A stretch of DNA of 64,000 bases, taken from Marchantia polymorpha subsp. ruderalis (lineage: Eukaryota; Streptophyta; Marchantiopsida; Marchantiales; Marchantiaceae). Shown here piece by piece: positions 49,341 to 62,941 of this stretch. The stretch covers positions 25,135,501 to 25,199,500 of the forward strand of contig AP031355.1 in assembly GCA_037833965.1 (NCBI GenBank). Direction: 5' to 3'. Under the pieces are notes generated by a model that saw only the letters and a list, made by a program, of their open reading frames with translations, searched no databases and was not told the origin of the DNA. The number at the start of each line of letters is the position of its first letter. Within the stretch, counting starts at the first letter, position 1. Both the position numbers and the translations under genes were made by a program.

Positions 49341-51392
49341 TCTTCACTTCATTTCACTTCACTTCACTTCTCGTTGCCACATGTCCTTCGCTTCTTCACG
49401 AACAAGCCTTTGAGTTGCCAAATCTCTACTGCACATACATCATCACAAAAAGTTCCCGTTCTCGGTCATCATCATCATCATCATCACTTCATGCTCTCCA
49501 TCGTGTTCGTGTAGTCACCAAGTTTCTCATGTGACGAGGAGGAACCCGTTGGCGCTCGAGGAAGACTTTGGCGATGAGTAGTGGGCCTTTTCTTCTGTCT
49601 ACGTCTCGTGATCAAGGAGCAAATCATTTCAATCCGGAAGTTGCAACTTCACAGAACTCGGAGGGTTTTTTCACGAGCTGGTGCTGTCCATTTGATTGCT
49701 CATCATAGCACCCATATAATACCTTCGTCCTGCAGGCAGGCAGGCGGTCGGTCACGGCAAACAGAACTGTGATTGTACTGGCGGTACTCACTCACAGGAC
49801 TGAAAGAAAGTCCATGAGCAATGACCTTTGCCAGAACAACAACGAGGCACTAATAACATCGTCGACGGGTCTCTTCGTCTTTTACAAAGAGATCGTTTTG
49901 GTCTTCTTCTGAGGGTGGCATATCAATCATACTGTATATCGATTGCAGGCTATATTCCACTTCTAGGACTCTGTTGAGGCAGGGTCCAGGAAACGCATTC
50001 AGGGACGTGGATTGCCATCGTAGCATGGACCTCAAAATCGCCTATTCCTTCCTTCGTGTCTGTCGTGTAATGGCGTTCTTGAAGTTCAGGTGTTCGTTCC
50101 ATCCGATCTTTAGGCTCGATCCCCCCGCCCACTAGTACTCAACTCTCACGAGGGTTTCGCTGGAGTGTGCATTATCGGCTAAAAGTTCTACCCGTGAATA
50201 GTCATCCATGCTCTCGAGATTGGCATCGCTTCCCCAGCTGTCAAGGACGACTCTCTCTCGCTCGTCATCAGTCACTGATTTATACTGCCACTCGCAAACA
50301 TCGAAGCAAACTCGAACTGCGTTCGGAAGCCAGCAAGCAATGAATCCAATGCGAACTTGCTATAACGCATTTGTCATTGGCTTGGACGGAGTTCTTCCGC
50401 TCCTCGTCTCGTCTCGTCTCGTCGTCTCATGGAGAGAAAAGAGTCGGAGATAGGGAGAGACGATGGACTCAAAAACCATGCGAGACGAACCTGTGAAGGA
50501 GTACTGAGACGTCGAGGAGGAGGAGGAGGAGGAGGAGGACTTCAAGGTACAGGTATGGACGTGCTGAAACGCTCGTCAAAGATTGCATGAGGGAATGGGT
50601 GCTTTCACATCTGTCATGAGCCGATGGGACGAGACAAGACAAGACAGGATGGCGACAATTCCTTCTCATTAATCGAACGCTGCATGGATCTGAATCATCT
50701 GCTGATTCTGGATTTGGAGCCCGCCGGCCCTCTACTGGAATTTGCCCTCACACTGATACTCGGAATCGAGATCTCATCGTACCCGTTCAACTCTCGGAGA
50801 CGATGATGACTCGAGTTCCTTCCTCGACAAGGAATGCGGTCATATTGCTGTACAGTATAGATCAGGTACATGCCCCGGAAATCTGGAGGTACAGACCGGA
50901 GAAGATATGGGCATGCACGGGGTCCGAGAAGGAATATTTTTAGCGCCCTCCTCGTCATTGACATAAATACTCGAGAGTTGCATTCTCAGTGCGTGAGGGT
51001 GGTGCCCCGAGAAGTCATATAAAATCATTCATGTGCGCAGACTTCCACGGTCTCACTAAACGAGCAATGCTGCGTAGTTGTAGTTGTGAGCATATGGCGT
51101 TGGAGTCGTTGACAATGATGAAGATGATGAAGAGGATGAGGCTGATGATGATGATGATCCATTCCACCGAGAGAAGTGCACCCTGCTCGCTCTTCTTCTT
51201 GTTCTCCTCCTCCTTCCTCCTTGTGCCTGTAATCATGATTCTCACACTGTTCCACCAACCCGAGCCCTATCAGTCCATCTACACTAGCGCTCTGTCTAAA
51301 CTCCACCAACACTTCCAACTACTCCACGGGAGGTCCCTACATCCCACATCCATTAATGTTCCCCCCTCCCTCCCTCCCTCCCTCCCTCCCTC
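49341..51392. repeat. Cluster of simple repeats
   Basis: In about 2 kb there are an ACTTC tract (49341-49372), a CAT tract (49466-49487), GTCTC units (about 50401-50427), a GAG tract (50513-50539), GACAA units (about 50630-50646), GATGAT units (about 51115-51160) and a CCCT tract (51361-51392). These explain the Ser-, His- and Glu-run frames of the region. Confidence 0.85.
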
Positions 51393-53595
51393 ATTCCCTT
51401 CCTCCCTCAACATGACCAGATTCGCCACTAGACTTCTGCACACGGACAGCTTTAAAATTTAACCGTAGCTACGGTGACATGTAGTCATCTATGGCTTCAC
51501 GAGAAGACTACGACGGATTTTCCACTTTGGCCAGCACTTTGATCAGGACTCTGGGTGTGGGAATTCTAACAGTTTTGTCTTCTTGGAGGTCGCTTTGTAC
51601 ATCGAGCCGAGACCGTTGAAATCAGCTTGCGTGTGGTCTGTTTGTGATTGTGGAGTGACGTGGGTCTGGAGACCTCCCATGGGCTCTGGCTAGGATAATA
51701 ATAAGTTGGGATGTAGAACGATTTCCGAGGACGAGGAGAGAATTATTATTGATGATCGTCCAGCTCGGGAAGCAAGCATGAATGTAGCAGGGGAAGTGGA
51801 TCAAGCTCATGTGAAGACTTATTTGCGCCCCTTGAACCATACAAACGGCAGCAGGAGAGTTGGAAATTGGACAATTCATCTTCAGTCAGTCTATCGACAA
51901 AATCCTCGAGGACGATGATGAAATTTGCTAACGCTTGATTTGTCATGACTCGAGATTGAGGATCGTGAGAGCACATGGCGTGCATGACCAACCAACCAAC
52001 AACAATCTCCTCTCCTGACACATGTACTTCGATTTCTCAACTCCATGCCTAGGAAATTATGATTACGCTAAGTCCATCAGAGCAAATTTCTGTTGTCCCT
52101 GCAATCTACTCCTTCACATCCGATAAACAAGTCAAAGGGGAGTATATGTTCCGCTTCCAGATTACATCTTCTATGATTGATAAGCACTCGCCTCTGACAA
52201 TTACATCCGATGGTCTGGGTCCACTCTGAAGAGTTTGGACGCTGTCATGATTCACGCTCTGGGACGCAACTCTCTCACCATCGCAACACTCTGCGCTTCC
52301 TACTTGTAAAGTTCCAGGTTTTTTGACGGCCCTAATTATTTATCTTTTTGCCCCTCGTTCTCGTTTAGAATATTTGAAATTAACTATATATTTTTATTTT
52401 ATATGTTTTAGCCCAATAGAGCTTCTCTCATCTCCAATAAAACGTGGCACTGCAACCAATCATGAACACAAATAGAACGACAATCATGTAAATGTGAGTT
52501 CTACTACAATATCGAATTATGCCACCGATTAGCAATTCTGAGAGATAGAGGGTCGTCACTCCCACAGTCGTTCCTTTGCAGGATGATCATGGCTGGGTCC
52601 TGGAGCTCAGTTCAACTCCTCTCGACGATGCTTTACTATAGCCATCGGTTTCGCAAGTTAGCCTTCCAAAACTTGGCTGGAAACCTGAGGAGGTCAAAGT
52701 ACCTGCTAAACAAGTTGAGACGTGTCGTGGCCTGGTGCCCCCACACCGATATTATGGTCTCCACTCTTTTCCTCGATGGCATGTTATCTCTCGTGGTTAG
52801 TGAGGCTAGGACGCGACTGCCTGCAGCTGACGACCTCGAGCTCTTTGCTGCTGCGTACCACCCACCCACGAAATGCTCATCACGACGATTGCAAGGATCG
52901 TCACATTCCCGATCATCGCTCCCAGCATCTCCAGCACCCATAAATCGCCCTTTCGATGTCTCTCGTACTACCTACCACTCCTCTGCAAACCATTCTTCTT
53001 GCTTTGAGCACTAACATCGCTATTAACAAAGGATTGCTTCTGGGCTATCAAATTTCTCATGTTCATACTAAACAAGCCAGCCCTTTGTGCGTTCTTCGGT
53101 TCAGGATACGGGATTCAGAATGCATTTGCTCGACCAACCCAACCAATCTCTGAAGTCGGAGCTCTTTTGCTCAACTCTGCTCAATAGCTGTAGAATTTTG
53201 AATCATGGACATGTCAGACATGTATCATAGGCCTTTCACAGATGACACGAGTTGAAGTGAATTTGGAAGAGTGGTAATTTTAGAGCAATCGGAGATCCCA
53301 AAACAAAGCCACATGTAACAGGAGACTTTTCCAGTTCGATCCTGCGAAATCCCCGGTGAGGAAACAACCCCTTGACATTACTGAAATTCTCGCTTCTTCA
53401 CATAATTAATGCTCGAGCCATATGTAAATTACTGAATGATGTCTTCGATTATAGTCCAAGGTCACGGTTAATATAATTAGCCGTGAGAGATATGAGAATC
53501 GCAAACACACAAACTCTTGCACATAATACGTCACTTTGATTATGAAAACTCCACCATCTCCACTCTGACAATAATCTTCAGTTACACTAGCAGGT

Positions 53596-53624
53596 GAGGG
53601 GAGGGGAGGGGAGGGGAGGGGAGG
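53596..53624 (+). repeat. (GGGGA)n tract
   Basis: Five GAGGGG-type units in a row. The G runs could form a G-quadruplex on the plus strand, which is inference from sequence only. Confidence 0.9.
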
Positions 53625-53931
53625 AAAGGTGTCATTCTTCTCTATAACTGAAGAAACTCTGTCTGTCGCTTGAGTACTTCCCGTGACCAAAATCCAAACT
53701 TAGAAAATACTCCGAAATTGCAAGGTTCGTTCCCTGTTGACAGAGTAAATGGAGGAGTACAACTCTCATATCCAATACTCAATACCAAAGCCAAGTGTGG
53801 CATGAATTGGGTCCCACGCCGAAGGTGATACGAAACACAACAATGGCATTCTTCCTCTGTTACTCGAATTGATGCCGAAGCAATCTCGCTTACACTCTCC
53901 GACACGTCTCTAGCTGGGCCTAGGTCGGGTC

Positions 53932-53953
53932 AAAACCCTAAACCCTAAACCCT
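53932..53953 (+). promoter_or_regulatory. Interstitial telomere-like repeat / telo-box
   Basis: Three consecutive AACCCTA units of the plant telomere type. Two or three units fit a promoter telo-box better than a relic of a chromosome end. No gene start was identified close by on either strand. Confidence 0.6.
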
Positions 53954-54628
53954 TTGAAGGCTAAACTGACGACCAGTCTCGGTTATGCCCGAGGGTTAGT
54001 TAACGAACTAACCCACGAACTACACTAGACAGCCAGCCAGCGTTCATGACGAGCTCACAGGTTGATTTGCGCGTCGATCGACGGGTAGATTAAAGTTGCC
54101 CTGTGGGTTAAATTACCAGCCTCTTTCCATCATCTGATACGGCTTGTAATCATGTGATTGGGTACATCGAGCAACTTAATTCCTGAGACATCCTTGACAG
54201 TCGTTTATCCATGGCCAGAGGTCGGAATCGCCCCTCCTATATACCTTCTGGTTGGGCAAGATGCGCTAATGATTATACTTTTGCAAGAGAATATTTGTCT
54301 CATAGTGAATCATGGTCATCGACCTAGGTCAAGCTTGCATTTGCATTTTTAACTCCCTACACCCTTAAGCCGAGTGAGATAGAATTGTGTGTCTGTATCG
54401 ATCGAATCTCAAATGTATCCCTCGTGATCTCGAAGCTACTCAACACCGCCTTTCCTGGATTTCACTTGTTGAAACTTCGCAGGTGTTGCCAAAAGGAAGA
54501 AGATTAATGCCAAATTATAAACTCAGAGGTAATAGAAACGTTACTTATGATTGAATGTCTTCTAAGTCACTCATGATTAAGTCGATATTTTTTTAGTAGA
54601 TATTTTGAAGGCATGAGTATAAAGAAAT

Positions 54629-55015
54629 GAAGATGATTGATACATTGCGAATAATGCATACAAATTACGAGAAGTGCTTTTAAGTATAACATGAAGCTTT
54701 CACCTCTCTCTCTCTCACTCAATCACTCACTGCACGAGCCCGGATAAAACCCCAACGGAGAGGCACATTCTAACTCATAATAAGAAAAGCACAAAACTTG
54801 AGTTAGCTTATTGAATAGAGTAGCACATATTTTTTAGGCATTAAAAAAATACAAATTTTGTTATGATTGTTACATTTCGATTAGTGCATATTATGAAAGC
54901 ACATAATCCTCAAGCATAACATGAAACTTTCACTTCTCTCTCTCTCTCTCTGCACGAACGTGGATAAAACCTCAGCGGAGAACCAAAAGAGTTGAATGAA
55001 AATAAGCAGAGCACA
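54629..55015 (+). repeat. Diverged tandem duplication, about 160 bp per copy
   Basis: Segments at about 54629-54790 and 54862-55015 match in order: an ATTGTTACATT-like start, a TAACATGAA(G/A)CTTTCAC block, a CT microsatellite, GCACGA followed by GGATAAAACC, then GGAGA, and finally AAGC(A)GAGCACA-like ends. The copies differ by many substitutions and by the length of the CT tract, so the duplication is old. Confidence 0.7.
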
Positions 55016-55026
55016 ACAGAGTCATA

Positions 55027-55257
55027 ATGTCAGTTTGTTATATCTACAAACAGATGGATGGGAAAATATGCATTCCACTAGACAACATGACGGCGTTAGT
55101 CGAATCTACGGAGGGAGGGATGGAAAGATGCAAGCCAGTCCGGATAGAATATGCGGGTCCGGACAACGGCGTTCCCATCGGGTTCACGGAAGAACTTCCA
55201 GCAATGCAAGGTCTTCATACTCGAAATCTATATCGGGACCATCAAACCGTATCATAA
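55027..55257 (+). CDS. Possible small ORF, 76 aa, unknown
   Basis: An ATG frame directly after the second copy of the local duplication. The product begins MSVCYIYKQMDGKICIPL and has a mixed, non-repetitive composition (PVRIEYAGPDNGVPIGFTEE). A second open frame overlaps it and runs to 55418. No family is recognised, and there is no clear intron. It may be a remnant of a gene or a chance frame. Confidence 0.15.
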   Translation: MSVCYIYKQMDGKICIPLDNMTALVESTEGGMERCKPVRIEYAGPDNGVPIGFTEELPAMQGLHTRNLYRDHQTVS

Positions 55258-55439
55258 CTTTCTGTTCCGATGACAACATGCCTCTTTCGGAAACACAGAC
55301 GCTCGTCATCCTCGGTCGCCCAAAGCTCGGACCCGGCTGCCACGTGGAAAACATGATAAACTTTCCCTCCGTGCTGACAGAGCTGGATGTATTGGTACGG
55401 CGGCCCGTGATCCATTGACCTAACTTAACTACTGTGGAC

Positions 55440-58400
55440 AGGTTTAGCTGCCAGGCGGGTCTTGGCGTAACCGTTGTCGCTGCAAATTGCAGATTAACGG
55501 TAACAAATCATGGCCATAAGTGTGCCACGGGAATTAAAATAAACTTCCAACAGAGCTGCCCTTCGTGTCGCGAAGGAAGGAGGAGTGAGATGTGAATTTC
55601 GTGCTGCGCAGTCTTGATTGCCATGGCGAGCCAGGCTATGATGACTTCTACACGGCGGGTTGCAATTCTTCTGACCAGATTATTCGTCTATCTGGAGACA
55701 GTTCTTTCGAGGAATCATGCGGCTGCACTGGATTTTCTCTTTGAACTAATACGATGTGTCCCTCGCCATTTTTGTTTAGAATCCTGCCCTGATATTCTGG
55801 AATCGCAACTAGTTGCGAGCGTTTTTCTCTTAGAGGATTGTTACACTCGATTGTTTGAGACTAAATTGACGTGAAAGTCCGATATCGTGCAAGAAGTGTA
55901 GATCAATCTTTGCGCCTATGCATCTTCTTTCTTCTATTTTCTGTTTGATGGATGATACGATATGGAGGAAAGTTTCTGAATATGCGTACCTGCTCTTATG
56001 CGTACCGGTGCCTGCAGTCTTCAACTGCATTCAAAATTAGTCACTGTTAGAGTGGTTAGACATTGTCCGCTTCTTCGAGATTGTTAGGCTTCGCTGTGAA
56101 CAATGAGAGGTGAGCTAAGACTGTGACGAAGTTTTTTATTTAGGTTTTCGTACCGGCCATTATGTCTCCATTCATCTTTTTGCTCAGAAAGGAAGACATT
56201 CCGCTTGACCATTTCATTCATGGCTCTGAAGTCTTCATATGAATACACCTTTCAACGGCACGATTACATGATGCATATTCTATTGTTAGTATGCATATGA
56301 CCCGAAACTTATCAAAGTGTTTGTTAGACACCAGGCCGAGTGCTGAATCTTGGCCGCGAACTATACAGTACTACAGAATATGGCTTCTTGATAGTTCATC
56401 GAAATAAAAATTACACATCTGTTACATTGCCTCCGTGGATTCAGGACCATGTCCGCCCATAATTGTCGGCAAGCTCCCCAAAATGGGAGAGGCATTAAAT
56501 AGGGATTTATTATTCCTCCTGTTCTCAATACATTTCCATCTAAGTACTTCGAAACATGTCTCCTTGACGCCTCGATTTCATAGCGAGGAATCCAGATTAT
56601 CTTCCTGCCATACATACCTGTCTGGTGCAGGCAAGTTATACATCGGTTGATATTCTGCCGTGTTGTTCTACGCCTATGCTGCTTACTTTGGTGATCCCAT
56701 GTTCAGCGCCTCAACTTTCATTCGTCTGTCTTCACTTCTGTGTTCATGATCTTAGACATTCGAGTGACATCCAGAATTCGCTTTACCATAATTTAAAAAG
56801 CGAAGGGATGAAAAAATCTCCATTATGGCCAAGAGTAACGATTGCCCTCTCTTGGGAAAGTTCAAGGTATACACGGTAAAACTGGCCTAACATTTATAAG
56901 AGCGGGTGAATAGCGCGTGACTCTTGATGAAACATATCCAACTTTTCTAACATATCGGAGAGCTTTTCCTCGTACTCTCAGAATTGTAGATGATACAATA
57001 AAGTCGCACATTTACCTTGAAAAAGTATACGGCTTAATCAGTCATCATGATGTGATGTCTATCCATAATCGATAGGTGAGAATGAAATGGCCTGACTTTG
57101 GTTTACACGTTGTTTTGATGGGGTCATGCATATGGGCCGAGATTTGCATGTCGTGGAACATGGTTGACTGCGTACTGGGCGAGGACTTTGAGCCATCATC
57201 ACTCCTTGTACAAGAAAAGTGCACTTTGGAACTGTCCATGTTGTGTCCTGATTAGTTTTTTTCTCTATAGAGGGCCACGGTTCTGTTCTCCAAATAAATT
57301 CGACAACCTTGTGCATTCCCTCTAACATTTTCTAACATTTCCAAATCTGGTTGGGTATAGTATGGGTCGGCCAACAGAGGATCATAAAGACATAATTCTT
57401 GGTCCTAATCATTCGTTGGATGACCAGACCCAGAACACAATGAATCGCGTAGGAGTAGAAAGTGAGGATAGTTCTGGTGCAGAGTTCCTAAAACTCCGAT
57501 CCGGGTCATACATGTTCAGTTCATAAAACCCCCCCATGTTACCTTTGCTTAGATTCTTTCACATTCTCAGGCACTCAATTTCTGGGATACGTCATCTTCA
57601 GTCTTCCAGTAGATGGCATTTCTCAATCATAACCTAGAGCTGGTCAGATACTGGAAAAAATTTCATTAAAATCCATGCTACTACTCAAGTCTAATTGCTT
57701 ATTTCAACATCCAGGCTGCTGAAACTTGGACCACAAACATTTAATCGATGGTAGAAGATGCTTCTTTTGACTGAAGCTGGAAAGGGAGACCACTTTTTCT
57801 GCATATTCTCCGATAACCTCCTACACGAGAGATGCTGTGTGTCTTGCTTTTGTGGACATGACCTATGTGCAGAAGCAGAAATATCTTACACATATATCCA
57901 GGTGTATCAAAGAAGCAAAGTTTGCAGAAGGGCCAGAATGAAACGTTTTGACACCTCTGAATATTGTTCCTGACCATACCTTCTATGTTCCTGTATAGGA
58001 TAGTTTACAAAACATCACATAAACACATCACAACGGGCTTTGGATTCCATGATCAGCCTTTGATATTCCTTAACATGTTTTCCCAGGTTTGAGGATCTAC
58101 AACACCCTTCCTTCTTCTTGTTTCTTCTCCTTTCATCCTGGCCATATCTCCATCAGAGATTATGATCAGAAAGCACACCATTCAACGGAGTGAAGGAACC
58201 ATCGAAGGCCCCAAGCTACAGTGGGAGTACGTGAAAGTGACTTCGAGAAGAACGACTTCACAGATTGTGTGGACAGAGGACAAAGAGTAATATTTCTCCC
58301 ATAGACTAAAGCTGCTACAAGAGACGTGGTCAGGTCGGCATGTCGAAATGTTACTATGGTTCAGGATGATGAGTACCTCCCCACGGTCATTGAGTAATGA

Positions 58401-61280
58401 TCTCGGTACGAAGGGAACCACCTGCGATGCATGAAAGAGTTTGACAGAATCTGTGAAGAGCTGGATGTTGACAGGCTTGGCAGGTCTTTGTCTAGATCAA
58501 GCGGTGCTCTTTGTATTTTCTACTGGGACAGCAGTAGAGACCAAAAAGGGTAAGGTCTGACCAAAGTCTGAAGAAACCCAGGCGCTAGCATTAGGCAATT
58601 AATGCCCTTTTACTGTGGCCATAAATGTGGGGAATATTATCTCTTTGGACAAGAGGCTGGACAAGTCTGTTCTATCCTTCCCAGACGACTGCAAGCTTGT
58701 TGTCACCATCACTTGTTGTAAGTTCACTTATCCGATCCTCCTCTTGTGACGTGACTTTTGATCGTATAGAAAATGCAAATATCAAGAGTATTTACGGTGT
58801 TGGATATGTGTTCAGGCGAGAATTGTAGAGTCGTAAGAGTTCACGCTCTCTTCGATGGGATCACCTTACAAGCTGCAACTGGACACGGGGCCTTGTCCAG
58901 AGTTGGAGCAACTCCACACTTGCGATCAAAGAAAAGAGCAGATGTGAACATTCTTCGTCTACGCCCATGAGAAGTTCGTTCGTGCACAAAAGATTGCAAC
59001 TTAAATGTTTTTCTGAAGCTACCCCCGATTGACTATGCTAGACTTTGTAGCATTTATTGGAGATTTGAATCCATTTGAATATGTCTCGGAGGGAAATCCA
59101 TTGTTCTGAGTTTACCCTTTTCCAAATATTGAACTCACTTTTGGTGCTTTTTGAGTCAGAAGCCAGAGTAACATCAACAGAGGTCCAGGCAAGTGCAATG
59201 TACACGGGGACTTTGAAGTGTAGAATAATGCCAAAGAAAGCATCTCACAAGATTTCCACCTGGATAAAGTTTCCATGGCCACCTGTTAGTGGGAACCAGC
59301 TAGTCATGAAAGGATAACAACGCCAAGTGGGTCGCATGGAAAATAATTGTAAGGTGGTCCCTTAGAGGGGCCCTTTCTTTTGATGCTTGCTGGATTTTGT
59401 TACTGCTGTCATTTATACCACTAAATGGCAAAGGATTTGAGATCAACTATAACTCTAGAAACTAGCGGAAACAGTCAAGTAAGTAGCTTGCAGAACCGAC
59501 GAAGTAACTATCACCATCTATTACTGTGGCAGACTGAGGACAGAAGTGACAAAGAAGTGCGCTCACCATGAGATCACACATATCGTCTCCTCATCTTTTT
59601 CTCATGTTTCTACCGATGTCTTGAGGCTCGGCTTCACAGCGAGAAAATTTCCACCGTCTTCTCTTTGCTCCATAAAATGCGGTAGTCGAGCAAAGAGGAG
59701 ATCTATCTTGATCTGGCGTTCTCACCAGCAGGTTTTGATTCGGTGTGTTGTACCTGCATCACTCAGTGGAACAAGAGCAGGAATGCCGAGTACCGGCAAA
59801 TGATTATATGAAGTGGAGTATCTACCAATCAATGGACAACCACCGTCACAAATCTTACAGTATGCTGGAGAATCCAGTAACTCTGTACTGTGCATCACAC
59901 TGGGAGCTACGGTAAGTACCCCTCACAGATATAACGAGAGTTACCACCTTCCCGATCAGAGGTAGATCGGGACACATGGAGAGCCTGGCGGAGGGTAGAC
60001 GTAGAATGAGCCTTCTAAACCTCAAAATTGTAAATTTCTTACCTAGAGTATACATATCTGGAATACAAATTCCAGAGCGAGCCTCTCACTGTCCTGCGCG
60101 TGTGGAAAGGCTCACGAGGTTCTACTGTACATTGTCCAAGTTAAGGTCGAACCCAAAGTCAAGCTGACTCGAGTAGTTCAGTCCAGCTAGATGAAAACAA
60201 AGGCGATGAAAGCTAAAGAAAGAAACGGGACTTCCTTCTGCCCAGTTCAGACGAAGCCTGGGGGACATGAGCTGGGTGCAGAGTGTGAAACCAGCAAGCA
60301 TCTAAAGCCGGTGAAAGTAGAGATAAACCATAAACAAGTATATCGAGAAAGATGGACAAGTCAGCTACGAGTCATGAGCCTTGACCCGCTGAGCCTCATT
60401 TGACTCCTAAGCCTAAGAAAACCTGACCTACATTCTGTAGTAGAACTCGAGTAGCCCATGTGGATGTACGTGGTGGACAGTAGAAGAGTTACACAAAGGG
60501 GTTACAACAATGTAGACTATAAATATCATTCGGTTCAGATGTAGCCGGAATATAATGTTTGTGCTGGGACAGCCACAAATTCGCCAATGTGAAAGTTAGT
60601 AAGCCGGAGGTTTCCATGCTATGAATTGAGACCAATCTGAGAGACCCGCTCCAAGGATTATTTTCTCCAGTGGATGACGATATGTGCTGTTTTCCTAATG
60701 AAGTTAATGTGCTGTTTGTGCGAAACAGCTGCCACCCACGTACACACCGGTCCGTGACTCCGTGATTTTTCATTGGCCGTTTTGTGTGCCATGCACTTTT
60801 GGCCAAAGGCATGGAGGGAATAGAAACTCTGTGGCCGACAAGGACGAATACTTTGGATGACGGGAGACTGGGGGAGGTTTCTACATGCGAGATCCGCAAG
60901 GGAGAGGTCATATAGGAGTGAGCCAGATTCGTCTTCCACAAGAGGCCAAGGCAAATGTATCCTCTGCTCCAGGAGTGAAGCTATCACTGAGGCTATGAGC
61001 TGCTGTAGTAAATTCTCTCACGTGTGCTTTCTGAGAATACACTTACCGAATGCTTTTAAGAGAGCCATGCAAAATTATGTATGGAAAGCATGAAAGCCTT
61101 GGATTGGTAGCTACGGTGGTATCGGCAGTGTGCCATTACAGCCTCAAAGGTGTCGGTTTCGACATGTTTGTCTACATGGGGCCATGTATCGTCATCACAA
61201 GCCGCCTTGCTTGCTTGCTGCCAGCCGTAGCTCGCTGGAATTTCAGATTTTCCGTCTCGACTCGACTCTCCTCGACCCAA
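55440..61280. other. Gene-poor intergenic DNA
   Basis: Nearly 6 kb without a recognisable gene. Short ATG frames exist, for example at 55623-55874 (MASQAMMTSTRRVAILL start, 83 aa), 59075-59317 and 60191-60403, but none shows a known motif. Exons of a multi-exon gene with weak similarity could be hidden here. Confidence 0.45.
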
Positions 61281-61301
61281 CCCAGCTCAGCTCAGATCGA
61301 C

Positions 61302-61350
61302 TAACCCAACCCAACCCAACCCAGGCCTGCCCTGCAACGCCCTGCCCTGC
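61302..61350 (+). repeat. AACCC and CCCTG simple repeats
   Basis: Four CCAAC units at about 61302-61323 are followed by CCCTGC units to about 61350. They open a CT/C-rich tract that continues to 62.9 kb. Confidence 0.8.
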
Positions 61351-61451
61351 CCTGCCTTTCCCCGCCCTACCATGTCAGTCGTGTCCTCTGCAGCTTTCGT
61401 ATCCCTCCCAACACTTACCTCTGTGTCAAGTTTTGCCCTAGGCATTTATTC

Positions 61452-61475
61452 ATGAAGAGTGCTTCGTCGGAAAAG
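61452..61475 (+). other. Possible short first coding exon
   Basis: An ATG frame of eight codons (MKSASSEK) ends exactly at a near-consensus donor, AAG|GTAAGT, and lies inside a CT-rich leader-like tract. I could not find the next exon, so this is only a pattern. Confidence 0.12.
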
Positions 61476-61653
61476 GTAAGTGGTCTTCTTTCCCTTTTCA
61501 TCATCCTTTCCTCGTCGTCTACTACGTAAACTGCTGATCATCCATTCATTCAATCATCCATCCGTCGTTCTCTCCCTCCCTAGTCCGAACCCCACCTTCC
61601 TTTGGCTTTGGCTTTGGCTCATTTCAATGCCCAACCTACCAAACTGTTCACAG

Positions 61654-61760
61654 ATGGCAGCAGCGGCAGCTGCCATCACATGTGCGCGCAGCTGTGCCTT
61701 TCTCAGTTCTCTCCCCTTCTCTCCTCCTCTTCTCTCCTCTTTCCCTCTTTCACCTCGAAG
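61654..61760 (+). other. Possible first exon encoding a transit peptide
   Basis: The frame gives MAAAAAAITCARSCAFLSSL and continues rich in Ser, Pro and Leu with few acidic residues, as in plastid transit peptides, up to a donor AAG|GTCAGT. The Ser/Pro/Leu part comes from a CT-rich tract and could be chance. No second exon was found before 64 kb. Confidence 0.15.
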
Positions 61761-61888
61761 GTCAGTGTGACACTGAGAAGCTGAGTGACGCACCTACGGT
61801 ACAACGACTCATTGCTGCGTCCTCGAGGTCCATACTCCCCATTAGCAAGCTTTAGCCAACCCAATCAGTCCGAGCGTATTCCAGTTGG

Positions 61889-62822
61889 AAAGAGAGAGAG
61901 AGAGAGAGAGAGAGAGCAGTGGGATAGAGACACTATCATCAGCTGAAAGAGCAGATAAACTGCTTACCTCCGGCCTATACTGACCCGCCACTCAAAGATC
62001 GGAAGAATTTTTTAAGCTCTCGAGGCAACGTTGGAATTGGGTTCCAATTTTTGCACAATTCGTCACGCAAAGAAAGAAAGGTACACAGAGACTCTCAGGC
62101 AGTCGTTCAGTCCTTCCTTGAGTATGCAGGCATCACAGATCACGCAGCTCCGTCCGTCGGTGTGGGCTGCGAGAAGCTTTGACGGCAGGGGTGGTTGAGA
62201 AGTGAGGAAACTACAGTCGCGCCGCAGAGGCAGAGAGAGAGAGAGAGCGAGCGAGGAGAGTTGACTTGATGGAATCAGAGAAGAAGAGTGGGGATTGAAA
62301 TGGAGGCGCTGGAGCAGAGACAGAATGTGCGAGCACTGTGTCTGGATCCCGAGAGCAGCAGCCCATCGAGAGAGTGTGATCCGAGCTGCTGAGCTCATGC
62401 ACCGGGCTCAAGAGTGAGAGTGCGAGCGAGCACGCAGTCAACCGGATAAGTCGGGAGTCGCTCAGATTCTGTCCACAGTTCCGGATGAAGAAGACGACCT
62501 GAGCCCTATTGTTGCTGCGTGGTGGGACCGGGTGACCGGCACGGATCGACCCGAGGCGGGCCCCACCGCCTGCCTGCCTTGGCAAGACAAATGATGATCA
62601 TCATCTTTACGGCCATGGCAGCAGGAGGCAGTGCGAGCATAATATCCTTCGCGCGATGCTCTCTCCGCTTTCTTTCTCTTTTCGCGATTCAATCGGCTCC
62701 GTCTCCGCGCTGGCGCCCGCCCCCTCCCATTTATTGCCCCTCCCTCACTCCTTCCTTCCTTCCTTCTCTCCTCCCTTGCGTCCGTCCACCTTACCATCCG
62801 TCCATCCATCCATCCATCCATC
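61889..62822. repeat. GA, CCTT and CATC microsatellites in CT-rich tract
   Basis: A GA tract of about 28 bases lies at 61889-61917, a GA run at about 62230-62250, CCTT units at about 62750-62768 and CATC units at about 62800-62822. Frames crossing them give Ser/Leu, His/Pro or Gly/Met/Asp runs and are not genes. Confidence 0.85.
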
Positions 62823-62941
62823 TGGACGTCGTCTCCTCTCTGTGGACTGTCCGTCGTGTCCGACGTAGGACAGGACGGATGCTACAGATATTCCGACTGC
62901 TAGTCGGGCCGAGACTGTCTCATGTGAATGTCGTTAGATAG

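Larger units (their letters stand above)
47137..53930. other. DWF1 3' region and gene-poor intergenic DNA
   Basis: The first few hundred bases should contain the DWF1 3' untranslated region. Beyond that no gene was recognised in nearly 7 kb. Frames such as 48085-48345 (minus), 50989-51462 (plus) and 52583-53014 (plus) translate to unfamiliar or repeat-derived sequence. An AT-rich patch lies at about 52.32-52.43 kb. Confidence 0.5.

Noticed and set aside
50989-51462. Frames with Met/His/Ser runs
   Set aside because: They come from GATGAT and CCCT simple repeats.
53932-53953. Relic of a chromosome end
   Set aside because: Only three telomere-type units, with ordinary unique sequence on both sides; a telo-box is the simpler reading.
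62462-62868. Frames rich in His-Pro-Ser or Met-Asp-Gly
   Set aside because: They come from CATC and CCTT microsatellites.
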